Assembly: GCA_949296375.1 (NCBI GenBank)
Contig: CASFQX010000105.1
Location: 1 to 41,361 of the forward strand
DNA length: 41,361 bases
Origin: an uncultured Olsenella sp.
GTDB lineage: Bacteria > Actinomycetota > Coriobacteriia > Coriobacteriales > Atopobiaceae
Direction: 5' to 3'
Below the pieces are notes generated by a model, which was not told where the DNA came from, ran no database searches, and saw only the letters and a program-made list of their open reading frames with translations. Positions within the stretch are counted from its first letter, which is position 1, and the number at the start of each line of letters is the position of its first letter. A program made the translations under genes and the position numbers. Of this stretch, positions 8,196 through 16,148 are shown one piece after another.

Positions 8196-8606
8196 ACTCG
8201 GCTCCTCTCCAGAGCATCGGGCGCGGACCACTCCGCGCATGTTGAGGAGATGCTACGGCGGGAGGAGGGGCGGTTCACCGTCTGCACGAACGACGCTTTT
8301 CTCGCTGGCGGGCACGTCGTTGTGCGTGCAGACAAAGCCCGCGGGATAGTAAGGGCGCAAATGACCCAGGGAAACCCGGTGAAGACTCACGGCAAAGGGC
8401 CCGGCAAAGGGCCCGGCAAAACCCCCAGCAAAAGACCCCGCCCCTCCGGCATGGCAAACGGAGGGGCGGGGTCTCGATGATGCAAGTATCGCAGCCGCAA
8501 GGCGTCGCAAACATGTTCTTGGAACCAGAGCTTGACTCGTGAGCTGCGTCTCGTTTGTGCACAAGCACCAAAGTCGCCGCGCATGGGCACCGCACTCCCC
8601 CGATGC
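8196..8606. other. Non-coding interval before the first 42-bp array
   Basis: No gene is supported here. It holds an imperfect inverted repeat (8281-8295 with 8315-8332), three short GGCAAAGGGCCC-like repeats at 8391-8425, and the terminator at 8433-8474. The stretch just after that (8475-8540) is the most AT-rich part and may contain a promoter. Confidence 0.5.
8433..8474 (-). terminator. 15-bp perfect hairpin with U-run on the minus strand
   Basis: AGACCCCGCCCCTCC (8433-8447) pairs exactly with 8460-8474 around a 12-base loop. On the minus strand the stem is followed by TTTGC and, further on, GGGGGTTTTGCC. It would stop minus-strand transcription before the flavoprotein promoter. Confidence 0.65.
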
Positions 8607-8900
8607 CGAGAAAAGCTCGGGGCTGTACCACTTTTTGAGTTTTACGTCGGGAAAAGCGGTGGTCTGTACCATGCGCGGCAACGAGAAGGGCCGACCAGGC
8701 CGCCGAGTGTGGTACAGAGGGCTGCCTTGTTCGGCATTCGGCGTACACTCGACTGATTTTCTCGACAGCGGGGCGGGTGCTACGGTACAGAGGGCCGCAT
8801 TTCCCGACAGCGGGGCGGTCGCCACGGTACAGAGGGCCGAATTTCTCGGCAGGGCGTTGCGCCAGTTGGTACACCGGACGGGTTTTCCCGGCAAACACCA
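8607..8900. repeat. First array of ~42-bp units, reversing orientation
   Basis: Degenerate units built from CGAGAAAAGCGG plus CTGTACC start at 8607 and 8648. After that the same core appears inverted, as GGTACAG-AGGGC plus ATTTCTCG, at 8711, 8742 (degenerate), 8784, 8826 and 8868. Spacing is 41-42 bases for most neighbours. Each unit is a conserved 23-24 bp core and a variable 18-19 bp remainder. The same design recurs at 23797-24250. Open reading frames through it repeat with the array and look like by-products. Confidence 0.8.
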
Positions 8901-8916
8901 TTGCCGTCATACCGAC

Positions 8917-8957
8917 AAAAATGCGCCCGCCGCGTGGTCGGGGCACGCGGCGGGCGC
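8917..8957 (-). terminator. Intrinsic terminator of the redox operon
   Basis: GCGCCCGCCGCGTG (8923-8936) pairs perfectly with 8944-8957 around a 7-base loop. On the minus strand the stem is followed by ATTTTTG (A-run at 8917-8921 on the plus strand). It lies 47 bases past the stop of the NuoF-like gene. Confidence 0.85.
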
Positions 8958-9003
8958 GCATCGGGCGCAGGGAGTCAAAGCGCCCGACGGACGCCGAGAA
9001 ACG

Positions 9004-10089
9004 CTAGCGCTTGCGAATGGGAATCGGGCGCGGAGGGGTGCGGGGCTTGTCGGCACCAGCCATGATAATTGCCTCCTCGTCGCAGACGCTCACGCACTTG
9101 CCGCACTGGGTGCACGCCTTCTGGTCGATGACGTGGATGAAGCGCGGCTTGCCGAGAATCGCCTCGTCCTCGCACGCGTCCACGCACTCGCCGCAGCCGA
9201 CGCACTTGGTGGGCAGGATGTGGTAGGTCATGTACGCCTTGCACTCGCCCGCCGGGCAGACTTTCTTGGTAAAGTGCTGCTCGATCTCGTCGCCAAAGAC
9301 GTCGAGCGCGGAGAGCACGGTGCGCGCCATGACGCGACCCATCTCGCAGAGCGACTGCGTCTCCATGACGGGACAGAGGTCGCGCAGGAGCGCCACGTCG
9401 GACGCCTTGCCCTTCTTGCGGCAGATGTCGGCAACGATCGTGGCAACCTGGTGGCCGCCCTCGTGGCCAAAGACGCAGCGGCCGCAGGTCTCGTGACGGT
9501 AGAGCTGGCACACCTCGGAGAGCGCGTTGGCCATGCAGGAGCTCTTGGCGTACACGCGCACGTAGTCGCTCCCCAGCTCAACGGCAGCGTCAGCATCAGA
9601 CGCCGAGAAGAACGAGCCGGTGGGATACCCCACGTAGACGGCCTTGGCATCAGCAACGCCGGAGGCCTCCACAAGCGCGCCAACCGTGGTGGACACGGGA
9701 AGCTCGACGGGGGCGCTGGCCCCCTCGAACCACGTCCAGCGCATGCCCTCGTGGCCGAGAAGCTCAGATCCGGCAATGAGGCGCAGCTCGGGCGTGGTGC
9801 CCGTGACCTCGGATGGCAGGGGCTTCTCGCCCTTGAGCACGCAGGCGCAGGCGGTGTCGTTTGCGTAGACAAAGCCGAGGGAGGCGTCGGCCTCCACCAC
9901 GCGCGCGGCGTCACCGAGAAGCTCGCGCAGGCGCGCGGCGAGCTCAGCCTCGGAGGACGGCACGAGGACGGCAACCTCTCCCCCCAGGGCGGAGATCTTC
10001 TCGGCGGCGGCGTCGACGTCTGCCTTCAGGAGGTGAAGGGAGACGGGTGCGGCCGCGTAGGCCGGCATGAAGCTCACAATAGTTGTCAT
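9004..10089 (-). CDS. NuoF-derived iron-sulfur protein with 2[4Fe-4S] ferredoxin tail
   Basis: A 361-residue electron carrier. The middle matches the SLBB-like and C-terminal iron-sulfur part of NuoF/HydB: a strand-rich stretch ending SSCMANALSEV and then HETCGRCVFGHEGG, the NuoF [4Fe-4S] motif. The C-terminus is a double ferredoxin (CVGCGECVDACEDEAI and CTQCGKCVSVCDEEAI). The N-terminal third does not show the glycine-rich GRGGAGFP signature of the FMN/NADH site, so this is probably a relay protein rather than an NADH dehydrogenase by itself. The start at 10089 (GGAAGGGAG upstream) is preferred to a longer frame into the previous gene. It is 14 bases downstream of the NuoG/GltD fusion and almost certainly its partner. 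Confidence 0.82.
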   Translation of the reverse strand: MTTIVSFMPAYAAAPVSLHLLKADVDAAAEKISALGGEVAVLVPSSEAELAARLRELLGDAARVVEADASLGFVYANDTACACVLKGEKPLPSEVTGTTPELRLIAGSELLGHEGMRWTWFEGASAPVELPVSTTVGALVEASGVADAKAVYVGYPTGSFFSASDADAAVELGSDYVRVYAKSSCMANALSEVCQLYRHETCGRCVFGHEGGHQVATIVADICRKKGKASDVALLRDLCPVMETQSLCEMGRVMARTVLSALDVFGDEIEQHFTKKVCPAGECKAYMTYHILPTKCVGCGECVDACEDEAILGKPRFIHVIDQKACTQCGKCVSVCDEEAIIMAGADKPRTPPRPIPIRKR

Positions 10090-10103
10090 TTCTCGCTCCC
10101 TTC

Positions 10104-12230
10104 CTAGTACTCGTTCCACAGGCGCGGCGTGTACAGCGTGAGGCGCAGGTCGCACTGCAGGCAGCGCGACGCCTCGCACTTGGCCTCGTCCTCGGTGTAG
10201 GGGCACTCAAAGACGTCGAAGTTGTTCGAGCGAGCCTCGGCGGGTGCGACCTCGGGCTCCACGCGACCGGCGTAGAAGCCCTCGGGGACCTTGCCGATGT
10301 GCTGCTCGGGGACGTCGGCGTCGAGGAGCTCGGCCGTGATGTCGCCATCGCCGCCCAGGAAGCGGTCGATGGAGCTCGCGGCCTCGCGGCCCTGCTCGAT
10401 GGCGGCGATCACGGACTTGGTGCCCGTGACGCAGTCACCGGCGGCCCAGACGCCCTCGGCGCTCGTGGCGAGCTCGCCATCTGCCACGATGTAGGGGCCG
10501 TGCGTGAGCTCGAGGCCCATCTCGGCGGTACCCTCCGGCTTCTGGCCCACGGCAAAGATGACGTGGTCGGCCGGGATGGTGAGCTCGCCGCCCTCGACGA
10601 GCTCGGTCACCGCGCGATGGTTCTCGTCAAAGTAGAAGCGCTCGATCTTGTGAATGGTGATGGAGCCCACCTTGCCCGAGCCGGGCTCGGACTCGTTGAT
10701 GGAGGTGAAGGCGTAGGCGTCATGCAGCTCCACGCCCTCCTCGGCGGCCTCCTCGCGCTCCTCGGGGGTGGAGGTCATCTTATCGATGGACTCGAGGCAC
10801 GCCACGTCGACCTTCTCGGCGCCCAGGCGCACGGCGGTGCGGGCGCAGTCGTAGGCAACGTTGCCGCCACCGAGCACCACCACGCGGCCGGCCACGTCCA
10901 TCGGCGCGCCCGTGCGGGCGGCCTTGAGGAAGTCGGTGTTCACATAGACGCCGTCAAGATCGGCACCGTCCATGGGAAGGCGCGTGCCCACGTGGGTGCC
11001 AACGGCAACGAGCACGGCGTCATAGCCCTCGCCGAGAAGCGCCTTGGGCTGCGACACGCGCTCGCCGCAGCGAATCTCGATGCGCGGCTCGGCGTCGGTG
11101 CCCTGGGAGATCTCGCGGATGATGTCGACCTCGTGGTCGACGGTGGCATCGGGCAGGCGGTAGGCGGGGATGCCGTAGCGCAGCTGGCCGCCGACCTTCT
11201 CGTTTGCCTCGAGGACCGTCACGAGGTGGCCCTTCTCGGCAAGGAAGAGGGCAGCGGTGAGACCGGCCGGGCCGGCGCCCACGACGGCGACCTTCTTGCC
11301 CGTGAGCGGCTGGTGGCGCACGCGGCTCTTCCACTCGCCCGTGTCACGCACCGCGGCGGCGCGCTTGAGGCGGCAGACCGAGAGCGGCGCGGTGAGGTCG
11401 TTGCGCTTGCACTCGCTCTCGCAATTGTGGTTGCAGATGGTGCCGAGAGTCTCGGGGAACGGGACCTTCTCGCGGATGACGGCCGTTGCGGCCTCCCACT
11501 CGCCGTTCTTGATGTGGCGCAGGTAGCGCGGGATGTCAACGTGCGCGGGGCAGCCAAAGCGGCAGGGCACGACGTTGTCCTCGCGGGAACGGTCGTCGTG
11601 CGCGCGGGAGAGCACGTCGATGATCGAGCCCGTGGGGCAGACCTCGATGCACGCGCCGCAGAAGCGGCAGCCCGCCTCCTCCAGCGAGACGGACCCGTCG
11701 GTGCCGATGCGGACACCCTCCTCGGTGTGCTGGTAGTCCAGGACGCCAACGCCGCGCAGCTCACGGCAGGCGCGCACGCAGCGTCCGCAGCGGATGCAGC
11801 GCGTGAACATGTGCGTGATGAGCGGGTTGGACTCGTCGGTAGCCACCGGGCGGCTCTTCACACGCCAGCGCGTGGGCGAGACGCCCATGTACTGGTACAT
11901 GGACTGCAGCTCGCACTTGCCGTACTTGGGGCATCCGGTGCAGTCGGTAGGGTGCGTGGCGAGGATGAGCTCCATCGCCATGCGGCGCACGCGCTCGGCA
12001 CGCTCACCGTTGACGCTCACCTGCATGCCCTCGCGCACGGGCGTCTTGCAGGCGCAGACGGGCTCCTCCGCCCCGTCGACCTCAACCATGCAGAGGCGGC
12101 AGCCTCCCACGGCCTCGAGGTCGGGGTGCTTGCAGAGGTGCGGGATGAAGATGCCGGCGTCGAGCGCCGCGTCAAGGACCGTCTGGCCCTCGCGCGCCTC
12201 GACCTCCTGGCCGTTGATTGAAAGCTTCAC
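10104..12230 (-). CDS. NuoG-type/GltD-type fusion FAD:NAD(P)H oxidoreductase
   Basis: A 708-residue multicentre protein. Order: NuoG/HydA-like [2Fe-2S] domain (residues 1-75, HLC...GGCRLC), His-Cys cluster (HPTDCTGC...KCELQ, about 92-108), two [4Fe-4S] motifs (CIRCGRCVRAC near 145 and CRFCGACIEVCPTG near 190), a GltD/DPD-type cluster domain (CRFGCPAHVDI...CNHNCESECKR, about 220-300), then FAD (KVAVVGAGPAGLTAA) and NAD(P)H (VVVLGGGNVAYDCARTAVRL) Rossmann domains. Likely moves electrons between NAD(P)H and ferredoxin-level carriers. GTG 12230 is chosen: AAGGGGG lies four bases before it and the NuoG-like domain starts right there. Related fusions occur in bifurcating transhydrogenases (Nfn/Stn-type), but bifurcation cannot be inferred from sequence alone. 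Confidence 0.88.
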   Translation of the reverse strand: MKLSINGQEVEAREGQTVLDAALDAGIFIPHLCKHPDLEAVGGCRLCMVEVDGAEEPVCACKTPVREGMQVSVNGERAERVRRMAMELILATHPTDCTGCPKYGKCELQSMYQYMGVSPTRWRVKSRPVATDESNPLITHMFTRCIRCGRCVRACRELRGVGVLDYQHTEEGVRIGTDGSVSLEEAGCRFCGACIEVCPTGSIIDVLSRAHDDRSREDNVVPCRFGCPAHVDIPRYLRHIKNGEWEAATAVIREKVPFPETLGTICNHNCESECKRNDLTAPLSVCRLKRAAAVRDTGEWKSRVRHQPLTGKKVAVVGAGPAGLTAALFLAEKGHLVTVLEANEKVGGQLRYGIPAYRLPDATVDHEVDIIREISQGTDAEPRIEIRCGERVSQPKALLGEGYDAVLVAVGTHVGTRLPMDGADLDGVYVNTDFLKAARTGAPMDVAGRVVVLGGGNVAYDCARTAVRLGAEKVDVACLESIDKMTSTPEEREEAAEEGVELHDAYAFTSINESEPGSGKVGSITIHKIERFYFDENHRAVTELVEGGELTIPADHVIFAVGQKPEGTAEMGLELTHGPYIVADGELATSAEGVWAAGDCVTGTKSVIAAIEQGREAASSIDRFLGGDGDITAELLDADVPEQHIGKVPEGFYAGRVEPEVAPAEARSNNFDVFECPYTEDEAKCEASRCLQCDLRLTLYTPRLWNEY

Positions 12231-12289
12231 ATGACCCCCTTGTGATGTGTCGCGCCGCAACGCCGGGACAGGCGCCTCTCCGCGGCAAT

Positions 12290-12320
12290 GATCCAAAAGG
12301 GGCCTGTCCCCTTTTGGATC
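12290..12320. repeat. Single copy of the GATCC...GGATC palindrome
   Basis: A 31-bp palindrome with 13-base arms identical to those in the ACP-linked repeats, loop CCTGT. It lies upstream of the NuoG/GltD fusion start (12230) and next to the terminator of the FAD enzyme. A second GGGACAGG core without palindromic arms is at 12264-12271. Confidence 0.85.
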
Positions 12321-12357
12321 AAAAAGGGCGCGCGGGGCCCAGACGGACCCCGCGCGC
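12321..12357 (-). terminator. Intrinsic terminator of the FAD reductase gene
   Basis: GCGCGCGGGG (12328-12337) pairs with CCCCGCGCGC (12348-12357). On the minus strand the stem is followed by five U residues. It lies 14 bases past the stop of the FAD enzyme, so the two downstream redox genes depend on read-through or their own promoter. Confidence 0.8.
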
Positions 12358-12371
12358 GTCCCCCTCCCCTG

Positions 12372-13856
12372 TTAGTACTCGAAGAGCTTGGCGGCGGCGT
12401 TCTCGCCGGCGATGCGCCCGGAGTTGAGGCAGAAGCCCATGGTGTTGCCCGGGATGCAGTAGTTGTAGGAGTCACCGTAGATGGTGCAGGCGTCGGTGCC
12501 CACGCAGTAGAGGCCGGGGATGACCTTGTAGTCGTCGGTCATGACCTCCATGTTGTGGTTGATGAGCACGCCGCCCAGGGTGCCGTAGGCGCCAATGTAC
12601 TGCTTGCAGCAGTAGAACGGGCCCTTCTCGAGCGGCTGCATGAACTCGCGCTCCTTCTCGAAGATCTCGTCCCAGCCGTTGGCGCACATCTCGTTGTACT
12701 CCTCGACGTTGGCGAGAAGACCGTCAACGTCGATGCCGGCCTTCTCGGCAAGCTCCTCGAGGGTGTCGGCCATGCAGATGGCCTCGTAGCCGTCGGCGAG
12801 GTCGCGCTCCCACTGCTCCTCGAAGCCCTCGTAGAGGTCGTGCGGGTGGACGTGGGAGACAATGTCCGGACCGTCCTTCTTCCAGTGCTTGAGCATCTTG
12901 GAGTCAAAGATAGAGAAGGCCACCTTGCCGGGCAGGTGGTTGATGGCATTGCCCACGAAGGTGGTGTTGAAGATCTCGTCCTCGGGCATGAAGCGCTCGC
13001 CCAGGCGGTTGCACCAGTAGCAGGGCTGGCGGAAGGCGCCCTCAACGTAGAAGTGGTTCATGTTGTCGGGGATCTGGTACATCATCTCCATGGAGACCGG
13101 GGTGTGGCCGGCGCCCACGGCGTGGCACATGTTGAGGCCGTCGCCGTCCATGCCGGGGATGGCAAAGGAGAAGAGGTTCTTGCCCCAGTCGAGGCCGATC
13201 TGCTCCTTGATCATCTCGGTGTTGTGGCCAAAGCCGCCGGTGGCAACGATGACGGCGGAGCAGGAGATCTCGTACTCCTCGCCGTCCTTGTCCTTGGCGG
13301 TCACGCCCACGACGGCGCCCTCGTCATTGGTGATGAGGCCGGTGCCCGGGCACTCGAGCATGAACTCGACGCCCAGCTCCTGGGCGCGCTCGGTCATGCG
13401 CTTGGTCATCGTGGTCGCGGCGCGCGGGCCGGGCTCGGAGCCGTCCTCGGGCTGAACGACGTGCCAGGTGTACTCACCGTCGGCGTAGGCGCGGGTGCGC
13501 TCGCGGGCGCGGAAGGCCGGGCGGACGCTGTTGAACTCGACGCCCATGTCCATGAGCCACTGGATGGTGTCGCCGCTCTTGAAGTAGTAGTCACGCACGA
13601 GACGGGCATCCACCTGGTAGTGGGTGTAGAACATGTGGCGACGGAAGAGCTCGCCGGGGGTGACCTCGATCATCGAGGCCTTCTGGAGGGGCGAGCCGGC
13701 AGCGGCCGGGCCCATGCCCATGTTGGCGGCGCCGCCGGTGTTGGACGCCTTCTCAAGGGTGATGACCCTCGCGCCGCTCTCGGCGGCGGCAACGGATGCC
13801 GCGAGGCCGGAAAGGCCAGCGGCAACGACGACGACATCGGTCTCAAGCTGCTTCAT
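12372..13856 (-). CDS. FAD-dependent reductase, fumarate reductase/ene-reductase family
   Basis: A 494-residue FAD_binding_2 protein. The N-terminal FAD motif is VVVVAAGLSGLAASVAAAES, with TLEKASNTGGAANMGMGPAA after it; the C-terminal FAD clamp is IPGLYCVGTDACTIYGDSY...IPGNTMGFCLNSGRIAGENAA. The mid-region LGERFMPED matches the family's substrate-domain block. It has no Tat/Sec signal and no covalent-flavin domain, so it is cytoplasmic and must take electrons from a partner, most simply the NuoG/GltD and NuoF-like proteins downstream. Family members reduce C=C bonds (fumarate, urocanate, cinnamates, ketosteroids); the substrate here is unknown. A very strong AAGGAGG precedes ATG 13856. Confidence 0.87.
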   Translation of the reverse strand: MKQLETDVVVVAAGLSGLAASVAAAESGARVITLEKASNTGGAANMGMGPAAAGSPLQKASMIEVTPGELFRRHMFYTHYQVDARLVRDYYFKSGDTIQWLMDMGVEFNSVRPAFRARERTRAYADGEYTWHVVQPEDGSEPGPRAATTMTKRMTERAQELGVEFMLECPGTGLITNDEGAVVGVTAKDKDGEEYEISCSAVIVATGGFGHNTEMIKEQIGLDWGKNLFSFAIPGMDGDGLNMCHAVGAGHTPVSMEMMYQIPDNMNHFYVEGAFRQPCYWCNRLGERFMPEDEIFNTTFVGNAINHLPGKVAFSIFDSKMLKHWKKDGPDIVSHVHPHDLYEGFEEQWERDLADGYEAICMADTLEELAEKAGIDVDGLLANVEEYNEMCANGWDEIFEKEREFMQPLEKGPFYCCKQYIGAYGTLGGVLINHNMEVMTDDYKVIPGLYCVGTDACTIYGDSYNYCIPGNTMGFCLNSGRIAGENAAAKLFEY

Positions 13857-14293
13857 GCGAATCCTCCTTGTGTTACCAACATGCCTGACGGCACCTACTT
13901 GCACGGATACACCTTCGCGCGTGCGAGGCGCCCGCACCATGTGCGCCCACCCCATTTCGGGCGAGAAAGACCCGCAGGGTTTGTGCGCTCAGACCATGTA
14001 CGGGAGAAGCCGCAGGTAACAGGGGGTTTGGACGGCAGCGCGGGAGTGAGCGCAAGGCGGCGGCCCTGAGCGCAGGAACAGCTGCCCGCGCGCATGGTCG
14101 ACCCTGACAGCTGCGGCTGCGCTCGCTGGGCCCTCCGAACAGCTGCCCACGCGCATGGTCGACCCACTTTGGGTACGGGCACGAAGACTGCCCCCCGCCC
14201 TTCTCGCACAATCCGCCGTAATGGGCCCCATGCGAGGAGCCCGCGCAACCAGCCGGCACGTGCCGGCAAAGCAAGCCGGAAACGGAGGATATC
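13857..14293. promoter_or_regulatory. Divergent intergenic region with 29-bp direct repeats
   Basis: No gene is supported. Bases 14076-14104 and 14137-14165 are 29-bp direct repeats with one mismatch, 61 bases apart; each holds GAACAGCTGCCC and the palindrome-bearing CATGGTCGACC. Related half-motifs (ACCATGTGCGC near 13937 and ACCATGTACGGG near 13992) lie closer to the FAD gene. Spacing of about six helical turns fits cooperative regulator sites for the divergent FAD reductase and membrane protein genes. Confidence 0.5.
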
Positions 14294-14869
14294 ATGACCG
14301 ACAGAAGAAAGATCAAGCTCGTGCAGGCGCTGACCGGCGCCGTCGTTCTCACCATCCTCATGCAGGGGATGACGCTTCTGGGCATGCCCCAGTACACCTG
14401 GATGCTCTTCCTGCCCCTCCTCATGTTCTTTGCGCTGGGGGCCAACTTCAAGAACATCCCCTCGATGGTGATCTGCTACGCCGTGGGCGAGCTCTGGTGC
14501 GTCGTCAACTCCCTCGTCACCATGGGCTTCACCTCGGTCTTTGGCGCCACCAACATGGTCATGAGCAACATCGTGCCCACCATCATCGTCATCTTCCTCA
14601 TCCTCACGGTTCACGAGAACCTCTTTGAGGGCAAGATCTTCTCCAACATCCCGTGCATCTTCATGGGTATGGCCACGTCGTTCTTCACGCTCTTCATGCA
14701 GCAGCCCATCGGCTACTTCCACCTCTTTGGCTTCTGGTGCTACGGCATCGTGCTCGCCGTCTGCCTCGTGGGCGGCGGCATGCTCGTGTGCGGCGCGATC
14801 TTTGGCAAGGAGCGCGCCATGGCCGCCATAATGCCTCCCCAGGCCCAGGGCGAGAAGGACGAGCACTAG
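14294..14869 (+). CDS. Multi-pass membrane protein of unknown function
   Basis: A 191-residue hydrophobic protein with five or six predicted helices (near residues 10-30, 35-50, 55-80, 90-105, 115-135 and 145-168) and a short charged C-terminal tail. ACGGAGGA precedes ATG 14294. It resembles small DUF1097-like inner-membrane proteins in size and layout, which I cannot verify. It is divergent from the FAD reductase and shares its regulatory region, so it may move the substrate or product of that enzyme; this is inference from position. Confidence 0.78.
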   Translation: MTDRRKIKLVQALTGAVVLTILMQGMTLLGMPQYTWMLFLPLLMFFALGANFKNIPSMVICYAVGELWCVVNSLVTMGFTSVFGATNMVMSNIVPTIIVIFLILTVHENLFEGKIFSNIPCIFMGMATSFFTLFMQQPIGYFHLFGFWCYGIVLAVCLVGGGMLVCGAIFGKERAMAAIMPPQAQGEKDEH

Positions 14870-14896
14870 CGAGTCCGCACCCACGCGCAACAAGCC

Positions 14897-14934
14897 AGGA
14901 TGCCCCGGGCGCATCGAGCTGCCCGGGGCATCCT
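14897..14934. terminator. 14-bp perfect hairpin between convergent genes
   Basis: AGGATGCCCCGGGC (14897-14910) pairs exactly with 14921-14934 around a 10-base loop, followed by CTTGTC on the plus strand. It lies 28 bases after the membrane protein stop and before the convergent flavoprotein, so it can serve both. Confidence 0.75.
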
Positions 14935-14959
14935 CTTGTCGGTCTGCCTAGCGCAAGCG

Positions 14960-15928
14960 CTACGCGCGCGGAGGCATCGTGGGCTGGATGAGGTCGCGGT
15001 AGTAGGCCACGCGATCCTTGTAGGCCTGGGTCTTCTTCATCTCGGCGAGCTTGCCCTCGTTCTCGGCAATGTCCTTGCCGTGAATCTCCTTGCCGGACTG
15101 GATGTCGTGAGCCTTGTGCAGGTCCTCGTCCTTGTAGGTGACGTGGACGCCCGCGTCATCGACGGAGACGGTGCCCTCGAGGCCGCAGACGCAGCAGATG
15201 GCGCGGTTCTCGCCGGGGACGAGATAGAAGTCGTTGCAGTTGCAGTGCGGGCAGATGCCTGCCTTGCCCTGGTAGGTGGCGTGCTCGATGTCCTTGGCGG
15301 CGTTGGCCAGGTTCACGCCGATCTGGTGGGCGCGCTCGATGAGGCTATCGTCCATGAGGGCGGTCTTGGACCAGGCGACCCACTCGTTGTCGATGACCTT
15401 CCAGCTTGGCGTCATGGCCTGGAGCTGGTGCTCGGACTGGACGTGGGTGCCCCAGTCGGAGCCGCCGATGCCGATGTAGGAGACCACCTTGGGGCTCATA
15501 ATCGCGGGGTTGGGAACCTCGACGCCCTTCGCCGCGTCGCCACCCTGGGCCAGGCGGCCCTGGGCGATCTGAGTGCCGATGAAGTTGTTGCCGGTGTCCA
15601 TGCGGGGCCCAAAGCGGTCCATGATGGTGTGGAAGAGGCCCGAGGCACCCGTCTCAAAGATCGGGTCGACCATGATGACGCCGTCGGCGTTGAACATCTC
15701 AAAGGCGAGCCAGTCAAAGTCGTCCTTGTGGATGCACATGTTCTTGGTGCCGCTCATGAGCATCTTCACGCAGGTGATGCAGCCGGTGCAGTGCTTGATG
15801 TCAAGGTCCATCGCGCGGATGAACTCGATCTCGCAGCCCTCCTCCTGGCAGGCCTTGAGCACCTCCTTGCAGATGCAGTCGTTGTTGCCATTCTTGGTGC
15901 CAAACGAGACGCCGACGATCTTGGTCAT
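14960..15928 (-). CDS. Iron-sulfur flavoprotein with rubredoxin-like tail 2
   Basis: A 322-residue paralogue of 7206-8195. It has the flavodoxin-like N-terminal domain (KIVGVSFGTKNGNNDCICKE), the cluster motif CTGCITC (residues 47-53) with Cys65 in MCIHKDDF, and a C-terminal CPHC...CCVCG knuckle near residues 225-250. ATG 15928 is chosen because AGAGGAAAGG lies just upstream. It is 220 bases downstream of the second PucR-type gene on the same strand. As with its paralogue, it is likely an electron-transfer flavoprotein or reductase for an organic substrate, and the pairing with a PucR gene in both modules is notable. Confidence 0.83.
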   Translation of the reverse strand: MTKIVGVSFGTKNGNNDCICKEVLKACQEEGCEIEFIRAMDLDIKHCTGCITCVKMLMSGTKNMCIHKDDFDWLAFEMFNADGVIMVDPIFETGASGLFHTIMDRFGPRMDTGNNFIGTQIAQGRLAQGGDAAKGVEVPNPAIMSPKVVSYIGIGGSDWGTHVQSEHQLQAMTPSWKVIDNEWVAWSKTALMDDSLIERAHQIGVNLANAAKDIEHATYQGKAGICPHCNCNDFYLVPGENRAICCVCGLEGTVSVDDAGVHVTYKDEDLHKAHDIQSGKEIHGKDIAENEGKLAEMKKTQAYKDRVAYYRDLIQPTMPPRA

Positions 15929-16030
15929 AGCGACCCCTTTCCTCTCCGAAAGCACACTTCCGATGAGAAAAGCGTATGGGCAAACCCGCTAGACGGACGT
16001 TTGATAAACGCTCGGGCGAGAAGAACCTCT

Positions 16031-16050
16031 TCGTGCAATCGCACATTGGG
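16031..16050. promoter_or_regulatory. TCGTGCAAT-type site near flavoprotein 2
   Basis: TCGTGCAATCGCACATTGG has a GTGC-AATC-GCAC inverted repeat. The 9-mer TCGTGCAAT recurs at 17801-17809 between the second PucR-type gene and the hydrolase. It may be a shared operator of that activator. A second palindrome, GCGTTTATCAAACG (minus strand, near 15990-16010), lies between it and the flavoprotein gene. Confidence 0.35.
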
Positions 16051-16119
16051 TCAAAGCCCGGCACCGTGGCGCTCCGGAATCGCGGCGCTTCTCGCCAAGC
16101 GGCGCCGGAGCGCGCCGGC

Positions 16120-16148
16120 GTGACAATTGAACCTGTCCCAATTGTCAC
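16120..16148. repeat. GTGACAATTG palindrome with CCTGTCC core
   Basis: Ten-base arms GTGACAATTG and CAATTGTCAC surround the loop AACCTGTCC. It abuts the stop codon of the PucR-type gene at 16149. It has the CTGTCCC-type core of the other palindromes in the window but a different arm sequence. Confidence 0.7.

Noticed and set aside
8275-8961. Overlapping minus-strand frames of 213-228 residues upstream of flavoprotein 1
   Set aside because: They cover the repeat array and two hairpins, lack family motifs and have unnatural composition.
9004-10089. NADH dehydrogenase subunit F (complex I or NADH-dependent hydrogenase)
   Set aside because: The FMN/NADH signature is not visible and there are no other complex I or hydrogenase genes nearby.
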